Shown piece by piece: positions 1 to 6,903 of a stretch of 14,351 nucleotides of DNA. The DNA comes from Candidatus Woesearchaeota archaeon (GTDB taxonomy: Archaea; Nanobdellota; Nanobdellia; Woesearchaeales; JACQSR01), in the NCBI GenBank assembly GCA_023255615.1, contig JAHFLI010000015.1, positions 1-14,351 on the forward strand. The letters run 5' to 3'. Position 1 is the stretch's first letter. Each line of letters opens with the position of its first letter. The notes under the pieces were generated by a model that ran no database searches, had not been told where the DNA came from, and saw nothing but the letters and a program-made list of their open reading frames with translations. The translations under genes were made by a program, and so were the position numbers.

Positions 1-284
1 ACGGCAACAATAGCGCCTACGGTTGCATAAAAAGTATTTGGCGCTGTAATAACTTCATCTCCAAATCCAATGCCTGCCGATTTCAAACTGAGAATGAGCG
101 CATCAGTCCCCGTTCCTACACCTATTGCGTGTTTTGTATGACACAATTTCGCAAATTGATGTTCAAACTCCGTTAACGGTTTTCCTAAAGTAAAATCAGT
201 TGACTGGACAAGTTTCTTAATATCTGCGAGAATAGGATCAATCGTGCTGAATTGTTCCTCGAGATATGAATATTTTACCCTCAT
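1..284 (-). CDS. DegT/DnrJ/EryC1/StrS family PLP aminotransferase, N-terminal part
   Basis: Only the first 94 codons are in the window; the gene continues past the left edge. The visible protein starts MRVKYSYLEEQF. It carries the family's N-terminal pattern: an FTLGKPLTEFE segment, the GVGTGTDAL loop that contacts the PLP phosphate, and GDEVITAPNTFYATVGAI. Members transfer an amino group, usually from glutamate, to a keto group on a nucleotide-activated sugar. The catalytic lysine lies outside the window, so aminotransferase activity is inferred from family membership. The ATG at 284 is preceded by AAGGGAG six bases upstream and by a TATA-like box at 304-311. It is divergent from two sugar epimerase genes, which fits nucleotide amino-sugar synthesis. 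The exact sugar cannot be named. Confidence 0.88.
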   Translation of the reverse strand, partial: MRVKYSYLEEQFSTIDPILADIKKLVQSTDFTLGKPLTEFEHQFAKLCHTKHAIGVGTGTDALILSLKSAGIGFGDEVITAPNTFYATVGAIVA

Positions 285-303
285 GCAACTCCCTTTGATA
301 AAG

Positions 304-311
304 TTTATATA
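304..311 (-). promoter_or_regulatory. TATA-like box for the aminotransferase gene
   Basis: TATATAAA on the minus strand is centred about 24 bases upstream of the aminotransferase ATG. This is slightly closer than the 25 to 27 bases seen for the other genes here. On the plus strand the same near-symmetrical element would place a start near 334 and give the epimerase mRNA a leader of about 33 bases, so it may serve both directions. This is inferred from position and composition only. Confidence 0.45.
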
Positions 312-366
312 GCCACTGAATGTTCTGAGTTTGGGTGGATTTTAACACTTTATATAATTTTTGAAA

Positions 367-1359
367 ATGGGGAAGAAAGTTGTTGTTACGGGTGGAGCGG
401 GGTTTATAGGATCTCATTTAGTAGATCGATTACTTGCTGAAGGACATTTTGTAACAGTTCTCGATGATTTGTCGAATGGCTGTTTTCAAAATCTCTCGCA
501 GCATCACAATAATGGAGATTGTTTTGTGATCCCCATTGATATTACTGATCCAGATGCCATTGATACATATTTTGATGGTGCAGAATGGGTATTTCACGCT
601 GCTGCACTTGCCGATATTGTTCCATCAATAACTCATCCATTGCCATACTTTAATGCGAATGTTCGCGGAACTGCTTCTGTCCTTGAAGTCTCGAGAAAAT
701 ACAACGTTAAACGATTTATTTATGCATCATCATCATCATGTTACGGCATTGCCCATGAATTCCCCACTCCTGAAAGTGCTCCTATTCAACCTCAATATCC
801 TTATGCATTGACGAAATATTTAGGAGAGCAATTAGTCATGCATTGGGGTCACGTCTATAAAATGCCCGTGGTATCGTTGCGCATGTTTAATGTGTATGGA
901 CCACGAGCACGAACATCAGGTACATATGGTGCTGTATTTGGTGTATTTTTAGCACAAAAGTTGGCAGGTAAACCATTTACTATCGTGGGAGATGGCACCC
1001 AAACACGCGATTTTACCTATGTTACTGACGTTGTTGATGCATTTATCAAAGCAGCACAATCCTCAGTCATCAATGAAATTTTTAATGTTGGCTCGGGAAA
1101 TCATTACAGCGTTAATCACCTTGTTGAATTATTGGGAGGTGAGAAAGTATTTGTTCCTAAACGTCCAGGAGAACCTGATTGTACATTTGCAGATACTTCT
1201 AAGATTCAACGCGTTCTCGGATGGAAACCAAAAATAAGTTTTGAAGAGGGAGTTAAAAAAATGCTTGAGCAGATTGATTACTGGAAAGATGCTCCAGTAT
1301 GGGATCAACAATCAATTCAGGAAGCAACAAAAGAGTGGTTTACCTATTTGCATGGTTAA
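367..1359 (+). CDS. NAD-dependent nucleotide-sugar epimerase/dehydratase (extended SDR)
   Basis: An extended short-chain dehydrogenase of about 330 residues, the usual length for UDP-glucose 4-epimerase-like enzymes. The N-terminal Rossmann motif is VTGGAGFIGSHL. The substrate half has SSSSCYG followed by the catalytic YALTK (YxxxK). Further on are RMFNVYGPRAR and DGTQTRDFTYVTDV, both typical of sugar epimerases and decarboxylases that act on UDP-sugars, and LGWKPKISFEEG near the end. The likely role is epimerising, dehydrating or decarboxylating an NDP-sugar in the cytosol. I chose the ATG at 367; a TTG at 361 would add two residues. No good ribosome site is visible. The next gene starts inside its last codons, so the two are probably co-translated. 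The sugar specificity is not resolved. Confidence 0.9.
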   Translation: MGKKVVVTGGAGFIGSHLVDRLLAEGHFVTVLDDLSNGCFQNLSQHHNNGDCFVIPIDITDPDAIDTYFDGAEWVFHAAALADIVPSITHPLPYFNANVRGTASVLEVSRKYNVKRFIYASSSSCYGIAHEFPTPESAPIQPQYPYALTKYLGEQLVMHWGHVYKMPVVSLRMFNVYGPRARTSGTYGAVFGVFLAQKLAGKPFTIVGDGTQTRDFTYVTDVVDAFIKAAQSSVINEIFNVGSGNHYSVNHLVELLGGEKVFVPKRPGEPDCTFADTSKIQRVLGWKPKISFEEGVKKMLEQIDYWKDAPVWDQQSIQEATKEWFTYLHG

Positions 1360-2323
1360 GATTTTCATTACTGGTGGTGCCGGGTATGTTGGCAGCGCAT
1401 TGGTTCCTCGTCTTCTCGAAAAAGGATATGATGTTGTGGTGTATGATTGGTATATTTATGGAAACGTTCTTTCGTCCCATCCGCGGTTGACGGAAATAAA
1501 AGGAGATATTCGCGATCGAGAAAAATTAATTCAATCGGTTAAAGGATGTGATATTCTTATTCATTTAGCATGCATCTCCAACGATCCGAGTTATGAATTA
1601 GACCCCGATCTAGGGAAGTCAATTAATCACGACGGATTTTACAATGTTCTTGATGCTGCACGGGAAAATAATGTGCGACGGTTTATTTATGCAAGTTCTT
1701 CAAGTGTGTATGGTGTTAAATCAGAACCGAATGTTATCGAAACTGCATCGCTTGAACCATTGACTGATTATTCCACGTTTAAGGCAGAATGTGAACGGAT
1801 TTTACAAGATGCAAAAACAGATATGGAATGGGTAATTGTGAGACCGGCAACAATTTGCGGATATGCACCACGATTGCGATTGGATTTATCGGTGAATATC
1901 TTGACTATTCATGCACTTATACACAAAAAAATTAAGATTTTTGGGGGTGATCAGCTGAGACCGAATATTAATATGAATGATATGGTTCGCGTCTATGAGC
2001 TGCTCATTGAAGCTCCCTCAGAAAAGATTAATCATCAGATTTTTAATGCAGGATATCAAAATCTTTCTATCCAAAAAATTGCAGAACTGGTCAAATCAGT
2101 TATCAATGATCCTTCCATCCAATTTGAGGTTACGCCGACCAATGATCATCGGTCATATCATATTAATTCGGACAAAGTAAAGAAGGTTCTTGGATTTGAG
2201 ACGAAATATACTGTTGAAGATGCCATTAGGAGTTTGGTTGATGCGTATAATCATGGACTCATTGTTGATGGAATGAATAATCCGCTGTATTATAATATCA
2301 AAACGATGCAAAAATTAATTTAA
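1352..2323 (+). CDS. NAD-dependent sugar epimerase/dehydratase, second paralogue
   Basis: A 323-residue extended SDR. It has ITGGAGYVGSAL at residues 6-17 (GxxGxxG), ASSSSVYGV around 114-122, and the catalytic YSTFK (Y140, K144). Conserved-looking segments include LACISNDPSYELDP, RPATICGYAPRLRLDL, FGGDQLRPNINMNDM and a C-terminal PLYYNIKTM. I recall these as a recurrent COG0451 subgroup in bacterial and archaeal polysaccharide clusters, of unknown substrate. The open frame extends upstream, but the Rossmann motif must sit near the N-terminus, so the ATG at 1352 is preferred. That start overlaps the end of the previous epimerase by 8 bases, implying translational coupling. It is only distantly similar to its neighbour, so it is not a recent tandem duplicate. 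Confidence 0.9.
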   Translation: MVKIFITGGAGYVGSALVPRLLEKGYDVVVYDWYIYGNVLSSHPRLTEIKGDIRDREKLIQSVKGCDILIHLACISNDPSYELDPDLGKSINHDGFYNVLDAARENNVRRFIYASSSSVYGVKSEPNVIETASLEPLTDYSTFKAECERILQDAKTDMEWVIVRPATICGYAPRLRLDLSVNILTIHALIHKKIKIFGGDQLRPNINMNDMVRVYELLIEAPSEKINHQIFNAGYQNLSIQKIAELVKSVINDPSIQFEVTPTNDHRSYHINSDKVKKVLGFETKYTVEDAIRSLVDAYNHGLIVDGMNNPLYYNIKTMQKLI

Positions 2324-2326
2324 ATA

Positions 2327-2398
2327 AAGGGGATTTTGTAACAAAAACATTTAAATACTCCCCTTCGTTCGATTTCCCTATGGGTGTTGAAAAGGGGA
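2327..2398. repeat. Three evenly spaced AAGGGGA half-sites around a promoter
   Basis: AAGGGGA occurs at 2327-2333 and 2392-2398, with its inverse TCCCCTT at 2359-2365. Centres are 32 and 33 bases apart, close to three helical turns. The set brackets the TATA box and the start of the first radical SAM gene. It could be an operator or chance; the last copy lies inside the coding region. Confidence 0.35.
2350..2357 (+). promoter_or_regulatory. TATA box for the radical SAM pair
   Basis: TTTAAATA is centred 26.5 bases before the ATG at 2380, which would put the transcription start on or next to that ATG. This is the leaderless arrangement common in archaea. It supports the ATG at 2380 over the internal ATG eleven codons later, and separates this operon from the epimerase genes despite a gap of only 56 bases. 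Confidence 0.7.
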
Positions 2399-3936
2399 AT
2401 CGAAAGAGAGTAATGTTCGTTCTGCCGAATCATCGGTGGGCATCTGATGAAAGGTATACCATGTGGCTCATATTTCCAACTCAAATTTGTCTTCTTGCGG
2501 CGCAAATTGAAGATAAATACGATGTTGAAATTCTAGACTGCATTATTGATGATTTAACCATTGAAGAGTTTTCAGAACGGGTGCGGCATTCGAAACCTGA
2601 TGTTGTGGGAGTCAGTAATTTTACTCATGAATACAGTAAGGCCGGTCATCGTGCGATAGAGGTGGTCAAAGCAATCAATCCGGACATTATCACAGTTATG
2701 GGGGGCGTGTATGTGATTACTTCACCCGAACTTGCAATTCAAAATACCAACCTTGATTACGGCATTATTGGCGAAGGAGAACTTACTATTCAGCAACTTC
2801 TGGCACATTTATTTGAGGGTCAACTATTGCCTGATAAAGGATTTTGCTTCCGTAAAGATGGAAAATTGGTTATCCAGCCGCGGTCACCATTCATTACGAA
2901 TTTAGATCAACTTAAATATCCAGCATATCATCTTGTTGATTTTATGAAGTATGCCATGAGACCTCAACGAGAAGCTCCAAGTCGCCCCCGAGCATTGCCT
3001 TATGCACGGGTATGCATGACACGAGGTTGTCCGATCGGTTGCACATTTTGCACGGTTGAATCAATTTCAGGAGGTCCGACAAGGTACCGTTCTGCTGAAC
3101 ATATGGTTGGAGAGCTTGAAATGTTGAAAAACAAATATGGGATTAAATGCATTCTTTGGGATGATGATAATTTATTCATGAATAAAGTCAAAGCAAAAGA
3201 AGTTCTTCGTTTGATGATTGAAAGAAACCTCAATCTTGTGTGGATGCTTGAAGCAACCGCTATTTTTTGCATGGATGAAGAGTTAGTTGAGCTTTGTGGA
3301 AAAAGTGGGTGCAAATACTTGAACATTGCTCTTGAATCCGGTTCTGAACGTGTGCTTAAAGAAGTGATAAAAAAACCAGTTATCAAAGAAAAAGCGTTGC
3401 GTCTCATAAAAAAAATGAAGGAAGTTGCTATCGAGATTAATTCTAATTTTGTCATCGGCAATCCCGGTGAAACGTGGGATGAGATATGGGAAACTGTCCG
3501 ATTTGCAGAAGACATTGACATTGATTATGTTAAATTCTTTATATGTACTCCGTTTCCAAAAACGAAAATGTTTGATATGGCTAAAGAGATGGGCTATCTT
3601 GATGATTCCATCCGCTTTGATGAACATCATTGGACTGGAGGAACGTTTAACACTGAACATTGGCGAGCCCGTGATTTAGCTGTTGTTCGGGCATATGAAT
3701 GGGATCGTATTAACTTCTCAAAAGCAGATAAAAGGAAAAAGACTTGTGAAATGATGGGCATCTCAGAAGACCGTTTGAATGAAATTCGCCGGGTTACTCT
3801 TGAAGCGGCCAATCCAGATACGGATAAAAATGATGCATCGAAATTGCATATCAATCGGTATATCACTACAAAAGACGAAACACCTCCTTTTTCTTCGGTA
3901 ACCTCATCATCTTCTGTTCATGTCTCTCATCCATGA
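2380..3936 (+). CDS. B12-binding domain radical SAM enzyme 1
   Basis: A 518-residue protein with two domains. The N-terminal part, about residues 8-150, looks like a cobalamin-binding Rossmann fold: DVVGVSNFTHEYSKAG, then ITVMGGVYVITSPE, then DYGIIGEGE, the pattern of BchE-like enzymes. The radical SAM barrel follows, with CPIGCTFC supplying the [4Fe-4S] cysteines C217, C221 and C224 (CxxxCxxC). A later NFVIGNPGETWDEIWETVRFA and TPFPKTKMFDMAKEMGYL are typical of this class. Such enzymes cleave SAM and often methylate or rearrange unactivated carbons in lipids, cofactors or natural products. The substrate here is unknown. The tail is serine-rich and probably disordered. The gene has its own leaderless promoter, and its end overlaps the next radical SAM gene by 17 bases. 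Confidence 0.88.
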   Translation: MGVEKGNRKRVMFVLPNHRWASDERYTMWLIFPTQICLLAAQIEDKYDVEILDCIIDDLTIEEFSERVRHSKPDVVGVSNFTHEYSKAGHRAIEVVKAINPDIITVMGGVYVITSPELAIQNTNLDYGIIGEGELTIQQLLAHLFEGQLLPDKGFCFRKDGKLVIQPRSPFITNLDQLKYPAYHLVDFMKYAMRPQREAPSRPRALPYARVCMTRGCPIGCTFCTVESISGGPTRYRSAEHMVGELEMLKNKYGIKCILWDDDNLFMNKVKAKEVLRLMIERNLNLVWMLEATAIFCMDEELVELCGKSGCKYLNIALESGSERVLKEVIKKPVIKEKALRLIKKMKEVAIEINSNFVIGNPGETWDEIWETVRFAEDIDIDYVKFFICTPFPKTKMFDMAKEMGYLDDSIRFDEHHWTGGTFNTEHWRARDLAVVRAYEWDRINFSKADKRKKTCEMMGISEDRLNEIRRVTLEAANPDTDKNDASKLHINRYITTKDETPPFSSVTSSSSVHVSHP

Positions 3937-5773
3937 TTTGCACATTCATGACGAGAATCTCGTTCAGTACGTTAGTGATATCAGGAACAAGTTTGTACTT
4001 TCTCGTCGGATTTTATTGATTCAGACACCCCAATTCTCCCCTGATGTTTTTAGTCCGGGTATCGCCAAACGGAGGGGGTATTACGCGTTTCCACCAGTCG
4101 GGCTGCTTTGTCTTGCCCGGTCATTACTGGAGAGAAAATTCGAGGTAACTCTGTTTGATCTTAACTATGAAATTCTGAAATCATCCTGTACCAATCCCTC
4201 ATTCCAATTCGATGACTGGAAAAAACTTCTCGATGAGACGATATCACGGGTTCAGCCCAGTATTATTGGCATCACTTCGTTGACGTCATTTAGTGATATG
4301 ACCAGTAATAATCATCCCTTACATATGATTCTCAAACATCTGGGTGGTCGGGGAATGCTGGTGGTGATTGGCGGGCCTTCGGCGACGAACGGGTACGAAT
4401 CCTTTCTGCAGAAAAATTTATGCCAATTCGCTGTTATCGGAGAAGGCGAAGAAAAGATGAATTATCTTATTGATACTCTTTACAATGAACACACTTCTCA
4501 GCCACGAGACGGCGTGTTTTTTTCTTATCACAACACCATAATGGAAAGTAAGGGGTATCCAGGTTTTATTCCTCTTGAAAAGAATCTTATCGGAACTTAC
4601 CATCTTATTCCGCTTTCTTCTTATTGTGAAGTAGGCTCATTGAATCCTTATTCAAGGATGGCCGGAATGAATACTATTTTTGCCACATTCCAATTGAATC
4701 GGGGATGTCGTGCCAATTGTCGATTTTGCGATGTGACTAAATTCATGGGCAGGTCAATTCGTCATTATCCAACTGACTTGGTCATCGCTGAAATGCGCTA
4801 CCTTATAACGACACATCATGTCCGCCATTTTGAGGCTCTCGATGATGATTTTCTTGGAGATTCACCAGCGACAGAAAATCTTCTTAGGGGCATGGTTTCA
4901 CTGAGAAAAGAATTTGGAATCACTTGGTCTGCAAACAATGGACTTATTGCTGCATCAATAACTGACGAATTGATGGAGCTCATGAGGGATTCGGGATGTT
5001 TGGGATTTCGAATTGGTGTTGAATCGGGCAATCCTGAGATGCTCATCCGCATACGGAAACCGGGTACGCTATCCTTATTCCGAAAAAAAGCAGAAATTCT
5101 CAATCGGTATCCTGAATTGTTTGTTGGTGCAAATTACATTCTCGGCCTATTTGGCGAAGAAACGGTTTCTCAAATGATGGACACATTTCGATTTGCCCAA
5201 GGACTTAATCTGGATTGGTCTTCATATACTACCTTTCAAGTGACCAGTAAAGCAACTTCGACCGTCGAGGGATTTAATTCATCAGGTGGTACTGCAACTG
5301 ATTTTATTCCAGCAAAAGACCGCCAGGATGGTTTATTGGACATCGAAGACGGAATAGTCACCGGCCCTGCAATATTTTCTCTTTCCCCAGACATGATTCC
5401 GTCATCTGATCAGGTCAAACACATATGGTTTGTGTTTAATTTATTGACGAATTACGTCTTCAATAAAAATTTGCTTCCAGGCGGACGACCGGATAAGTTA
5501 GCTTCATGGCTGCGAGCGATCCAAGTAACCTACCCCAACAACCCCTATATGCACTTGTTTCTTGGGCTATGCTGTCAACTCCAGAACCATCAAAAAGAGG
5601 CGTTCGAATGTTTCAAAAAAGCCAATCAGCTTGTTGAAACATCGCCATACTGGACACAGAGGTTTACTGAGTTTCATCTTTTAAACCTCGCACATTCGTA
5701 TCCTGATTCTCCCGAGCAGGCGAGAAAGGCACTAGACGTTCTTCGTCTTCAATGTGCAGATTATTTGCATTGA
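3920..5773 (+). CDS. B12-binding domain radical SAM enzyme 2 with helical C-terminal extension
   Basis: A 617-residue protein, longer than its neighbour. After about 28 leader residues comes RRILLIQTPQFSPDVFSPG, then a cobalamin-type domain with IIGITSLTSFSD, MLVVIGGPSATNG and AVIGEGEE up to about residue 180. The radical SAM cluster motif is CRANCRFC (C263, C267, C270), followed by DDDFLGD and GFRIGVESGNPEMLIRIRKPG. The last 110 or so residues, including HLFLGLCCQLQNHQKEAFECFKKANQL, resemble TPR helices and may bind a partner. Its ATG lies inside the end of the first radical SAM gene (17-base overlap), so the two are likely made together. The true start could lie a few codons downstream because no ribosome site is visible. 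It overlaps the 2OG oxygenase gene tail to tail by 13 bases. The reaction is unknown. Confidence 0.87.
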   Translation: MSLIHDLHIHDENLVQYVSDIRNKFVLSRRILLIQTPQFSPDVFSPGIAKRRGYYAFPPVGLLCLARSLLERKFEVTLFDLNYEILKSSCTNPSFQFDDWKKLLDETISRVQPSIIGITSLTSFSDMTSNNHPLHMILKHLGGRGMLVVIGGPSATNGYESFLQKNLCQFAVIGEGEEKMNYLIDTLYNEHTSQPRDGVFFSYHNTIMESKGYPGFIPLEKNLIGTYHLIPLSSYCEVGSLNPYSRMAGMNTIFATFQLNRGCRANCRFCDVTKFMGRSIRHYPTDLVIAEMRYLITTHHVRHFEALDDDFLGDSPATENLLRGMVSLRKEFGITWSANNGLIAASITDELMELMRDSGCLGFRIGVESGNPEMLIRIRKPGTLSLFRKKAEILNRYPELFVGANYILGLFGEETVSQMMDTFRFAQGLNLDWSSYTTFQVTSKATSTVEGFNSSGGTATDFIPAKDRQDGLLDIEDGIVTGPAIFSLSPDMIPSSDQVKHIWFVFNLLTNYVFNKNLLPGGRPDKLASWLRAIQVTYPNNPYMHLFLGLCCQLQNHQKEAFECFKKANQLVETSPYWTQRFTEFHLLNLAHSYPDSPEQARKALDVLRLQCADYLH

Positions 5774-6636
5774 ATCTCTGATACCCCGAATCCGGTATGA
5801 CGGTTTTCCTGCATATCTGTAGAATTACTAAATGGACCAAACCACCATCTTCCCTCGGGTGAATTCCAATCCGGCTTTTTTCCTTCATCAATCGTGCGGA
5901 CACCGTGAAGGATGGTTGGGAAGTAAATAACCAGATCTCCAATATCAAGTTTAGATTCAATATCGATCTTCTTTTTTTGTTTATCAATAAAATACACTCC
6001 GCCGGACTGATAGTCAACGCTCCGCTTGCTCATTATCCCCGACAGGATAAGGCGTTGATTCAAATACGGGTCAGAATGGGTCTCGATTTTACCAGTTCCT
6101 GAGGGGTACTGGACGATTTGAATGCGATCGACAACACCATCTTTTGGCGTATTTTTCTCATATTCTTCCGGATGCAATCCTGCAAGAAGCTTAATTACCC
6201 GCCATCGTCCATATGTGCGCTCAAATAATTGATATTGGTTATTGTTCCACGGAAAAAAATAGTGTGAATGTTTATGTGACTCAAAGCTATAGTTTTTTGC
6301 GATCGAAGAATCGATAATGCGATGAAAATCAGGCACGCTTTCTACCATTTTATGAAAGCTGCTTTCTGTTTCTTGTCCCTTTTTAAAGATCTCTTTTCGT
6401 AATGAAATCATCCACTCTTTTGGAAATGCCTCCTTGAGAATGAATACATCTCCAAAATAAATGGCGAGTATCATTGATTCAATAAATGGCTGATCGAGCT
6501 GGAGAATTTTCTGATTAAAAACGGGAAAGGGGATGGTGACGACATTACGGAGCAAGGTCGGTTTTGGTCCTTTTTTTTCAACCCGTTCCCATATTTCACG
6601 AAAGAATGGATGAGGGGCTACTTTTTGTGTTATCAC
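5761..6636 (-). CDS. 2-oxoglutarate/Fe(II)-dependent oxygenase
   Basis: A 291-residue protein with the facial triad of the 2OG/Fe(II) oxygenase superfamily: THSDP (H187, D189) and ILHGV (H244). GGVYF and GDLVIYFP lie between them, as in prolyl-4-hydroxylase-like folds. The 2-oxoglutarate-binding basic residue could be K253 or R263 in EGRWWFGPFSN. The first half has no motif I recognise and may form the substrate lid. These enzymes hydroxylate, desaturate or halogenate small molecules, lipids or side chains using O2. The start is GTG at 6636, supported by a TATA box 26.5 bases upstream; the nearby ATG is in another frame. It lies convergent to the two radical SAM genes and divergent from the SDR operon across the repeat-rich region. 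Target unknown. Confidence 0.85.
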   Translation of the reverse strand: MITQKVAPHPFFREIWERVEKKGPKPTLLRNVVTIPFPVFNQKILQLDQPFIESMILAIYFGDVFILKEAFPKEWMISLRKEIFKKGQETESSFHKMVESVPDFHRIIDSSIAKNYSFESHKHSHYFFPWNNNQYQLFERTYGRWRVIKLLAGLHPEEYEKNTPKDGVVDRIQIVQYPSGTGKIETHSDPYLNQRLILSGIMSKRSVDYQSGGVYFIDKQKKKIDIESKLDIGDLVIYFPTILHGVRTIDEGKKPDWNSPEGRWWFGPFSNSTDMQENRHTGFGVSEIQCK

Positions 6637-6658
6637 CTCGATAATGACTCATTTTCGA

Positions 6659-6666
6659 TATTTAAA
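6659..6666 (-). promoter_or_regulatory. TATA box for the 2OG oxygenase gene
   Basis: TTTAAATA on the minus strand is centred 26.5 bases from the first base of the GTG at 6636. This is the same spacing as at the radical SAM and DUF4346 genes. It implies a leaderless mRNA starting directly with GTG. Confidence 0.65.
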
Positions 6667-6681
6667 TGTTTTGCTATCAGT

Positions 6682-6789
6682 GGCTTTGTGTAAATAGTGC
6701 CTTTTGTGTAAAAAGTAAGGGTTCTGTGTAGAAAGTCTGGCAGATGTGTATATAAATTAGGTGAAATTTAGAACTTATTACACAAAGCC
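6682..6789. repeat. 12-base perfect inverted repeat enclosing the TGTGTA array
   Basis: GGCTTTGTGTAA at 6682-6693 has its exact reverse complement TTACACAAAGCC at 6778-6789. The left arm contains the first TGTGTA copy, so the right arm is a fifth copy in inverted orientation. The 84-base spacer makes a stable RNA hairpin less likely than paired protein sites or DNA looping. Confidence 0.6.
6687..6750 (+). repeat. Four phased TGTGTA repeats
   Basis: TGTGTA occurs at 6687-6692, 6705-6710, 6725-6730 and 6745-6750, with start-to-start steps of 18, 20 and 20 bases. The flanks are partly shared: the first three are followed by A or G, then A-rich sequence and AGT, giving a loose unit TGTGTAnAnAGT. 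Steps near 20 bases equal about two helical turns, so a protein could contact all copies from one face. The copies have diverged outside the core, so this is more like an operator array than a simple sequence repeat. Confidence 0.6.
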
Positions 6790-6792
6790 GCT

Positions 6793-6820
6793 ATCAGTTC
6801 TTCTATTATCTTGAACTGAT
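6793..6820. repeat. 8-base perfect dyad ATCAGTTC / GAACTGAT
   Basis: ATCAGTTC at 6793-6800 pairs perfectly with GAACTGAT at 6813-6820 across a 12-base spacer. It may act as a DNA operator or, if transcribed, form a small stem-loop. It lies upstream of the SDR TATA box, so a transcript from that box would not include it. Confidence 0.5.
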
Positions 6821-6824
6821 TTAC

Positions 6825-6856
6825 ATCACGAAACTCCTTTACATGAAGATCGTGAT
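6825..6856. repeat. 7-base perfect dyad ATCACGA / TCGTGAT
   Basis: ATCACGA at 6825-6831 and TCGTGAT at 6850-6856 are separated by 18 bases. The right arm ends 14 bases before the SDR TATA box, where a bound regulator could activate or block the operon. Confidence 0.42.
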
Positions 6857-6870
6857 AGCAAATCGCAAAC

Positions 6871-6878
6871 TTTATAAT
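6871..6878 (+). promoter_or_regulatory. TATA box for the SDR-methyltransferase-dehydrogenase operon
   Basis: TTTATAAT is centred about 29.5 bases upstream of the ATG at 6904. The start of transcription would fall within a few bases of the ATG, giving a very short leader or none. Confidence 0.55.
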
Positions 6879-6903
6879 CGAATGTCTTCTCGTTATTTAG
6901 GTC

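Larger units (their letters stand above)
6637..6903. other. Divergent intergenic control region with repeats and dyads
   Basis: This 267-base stretch is the longest non-coding segment in the window. It separates the 2OG oxygenase (minus) from the SDR operon (plus). TATA boxes sit near each end, leaving about 200 bases between them. That interior holds four TGTGTA copies, a 12-base inverted repeat, and two shorter perfect dyads, annotated separately. No convincing open reading frame or tRNA was seen. It may be a binding platform for one or more regulators. A TATA-like ATATAAAT near 6750 could alternatively start a small RNA or a long 5' leader containing the two hairpins. Confidence 0.6.

Noticed and set aside
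349..357. TTTATATAA as TATA box for the first epimerase
   Set aside because: Its expected start site would be near 379, inside the coding region and after the only usable start codons. The box at 304-311 or another promoter is more plausible.
361..366. TTG at 361 as start of the first epimerase
   Set aside because: It adds only two residues, lacks a ribosome site, and an in-frame ATG follows at 367 just before the Rossmann strand.
1241..1351. 37-residue upstream extension of the second epimerase
   Set aside because: The extension is read out of frame with the preceding gene's C-terminus and would push the Rossmann motif far from the N-terminus. ATG 1352 fits the family.
3000..3521. 173-codon open frame on the minus strand
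   Set aside because: It lies wholly inside the first radical SAM gene and has low-complexity, serine-rich content with no recognisable domain.
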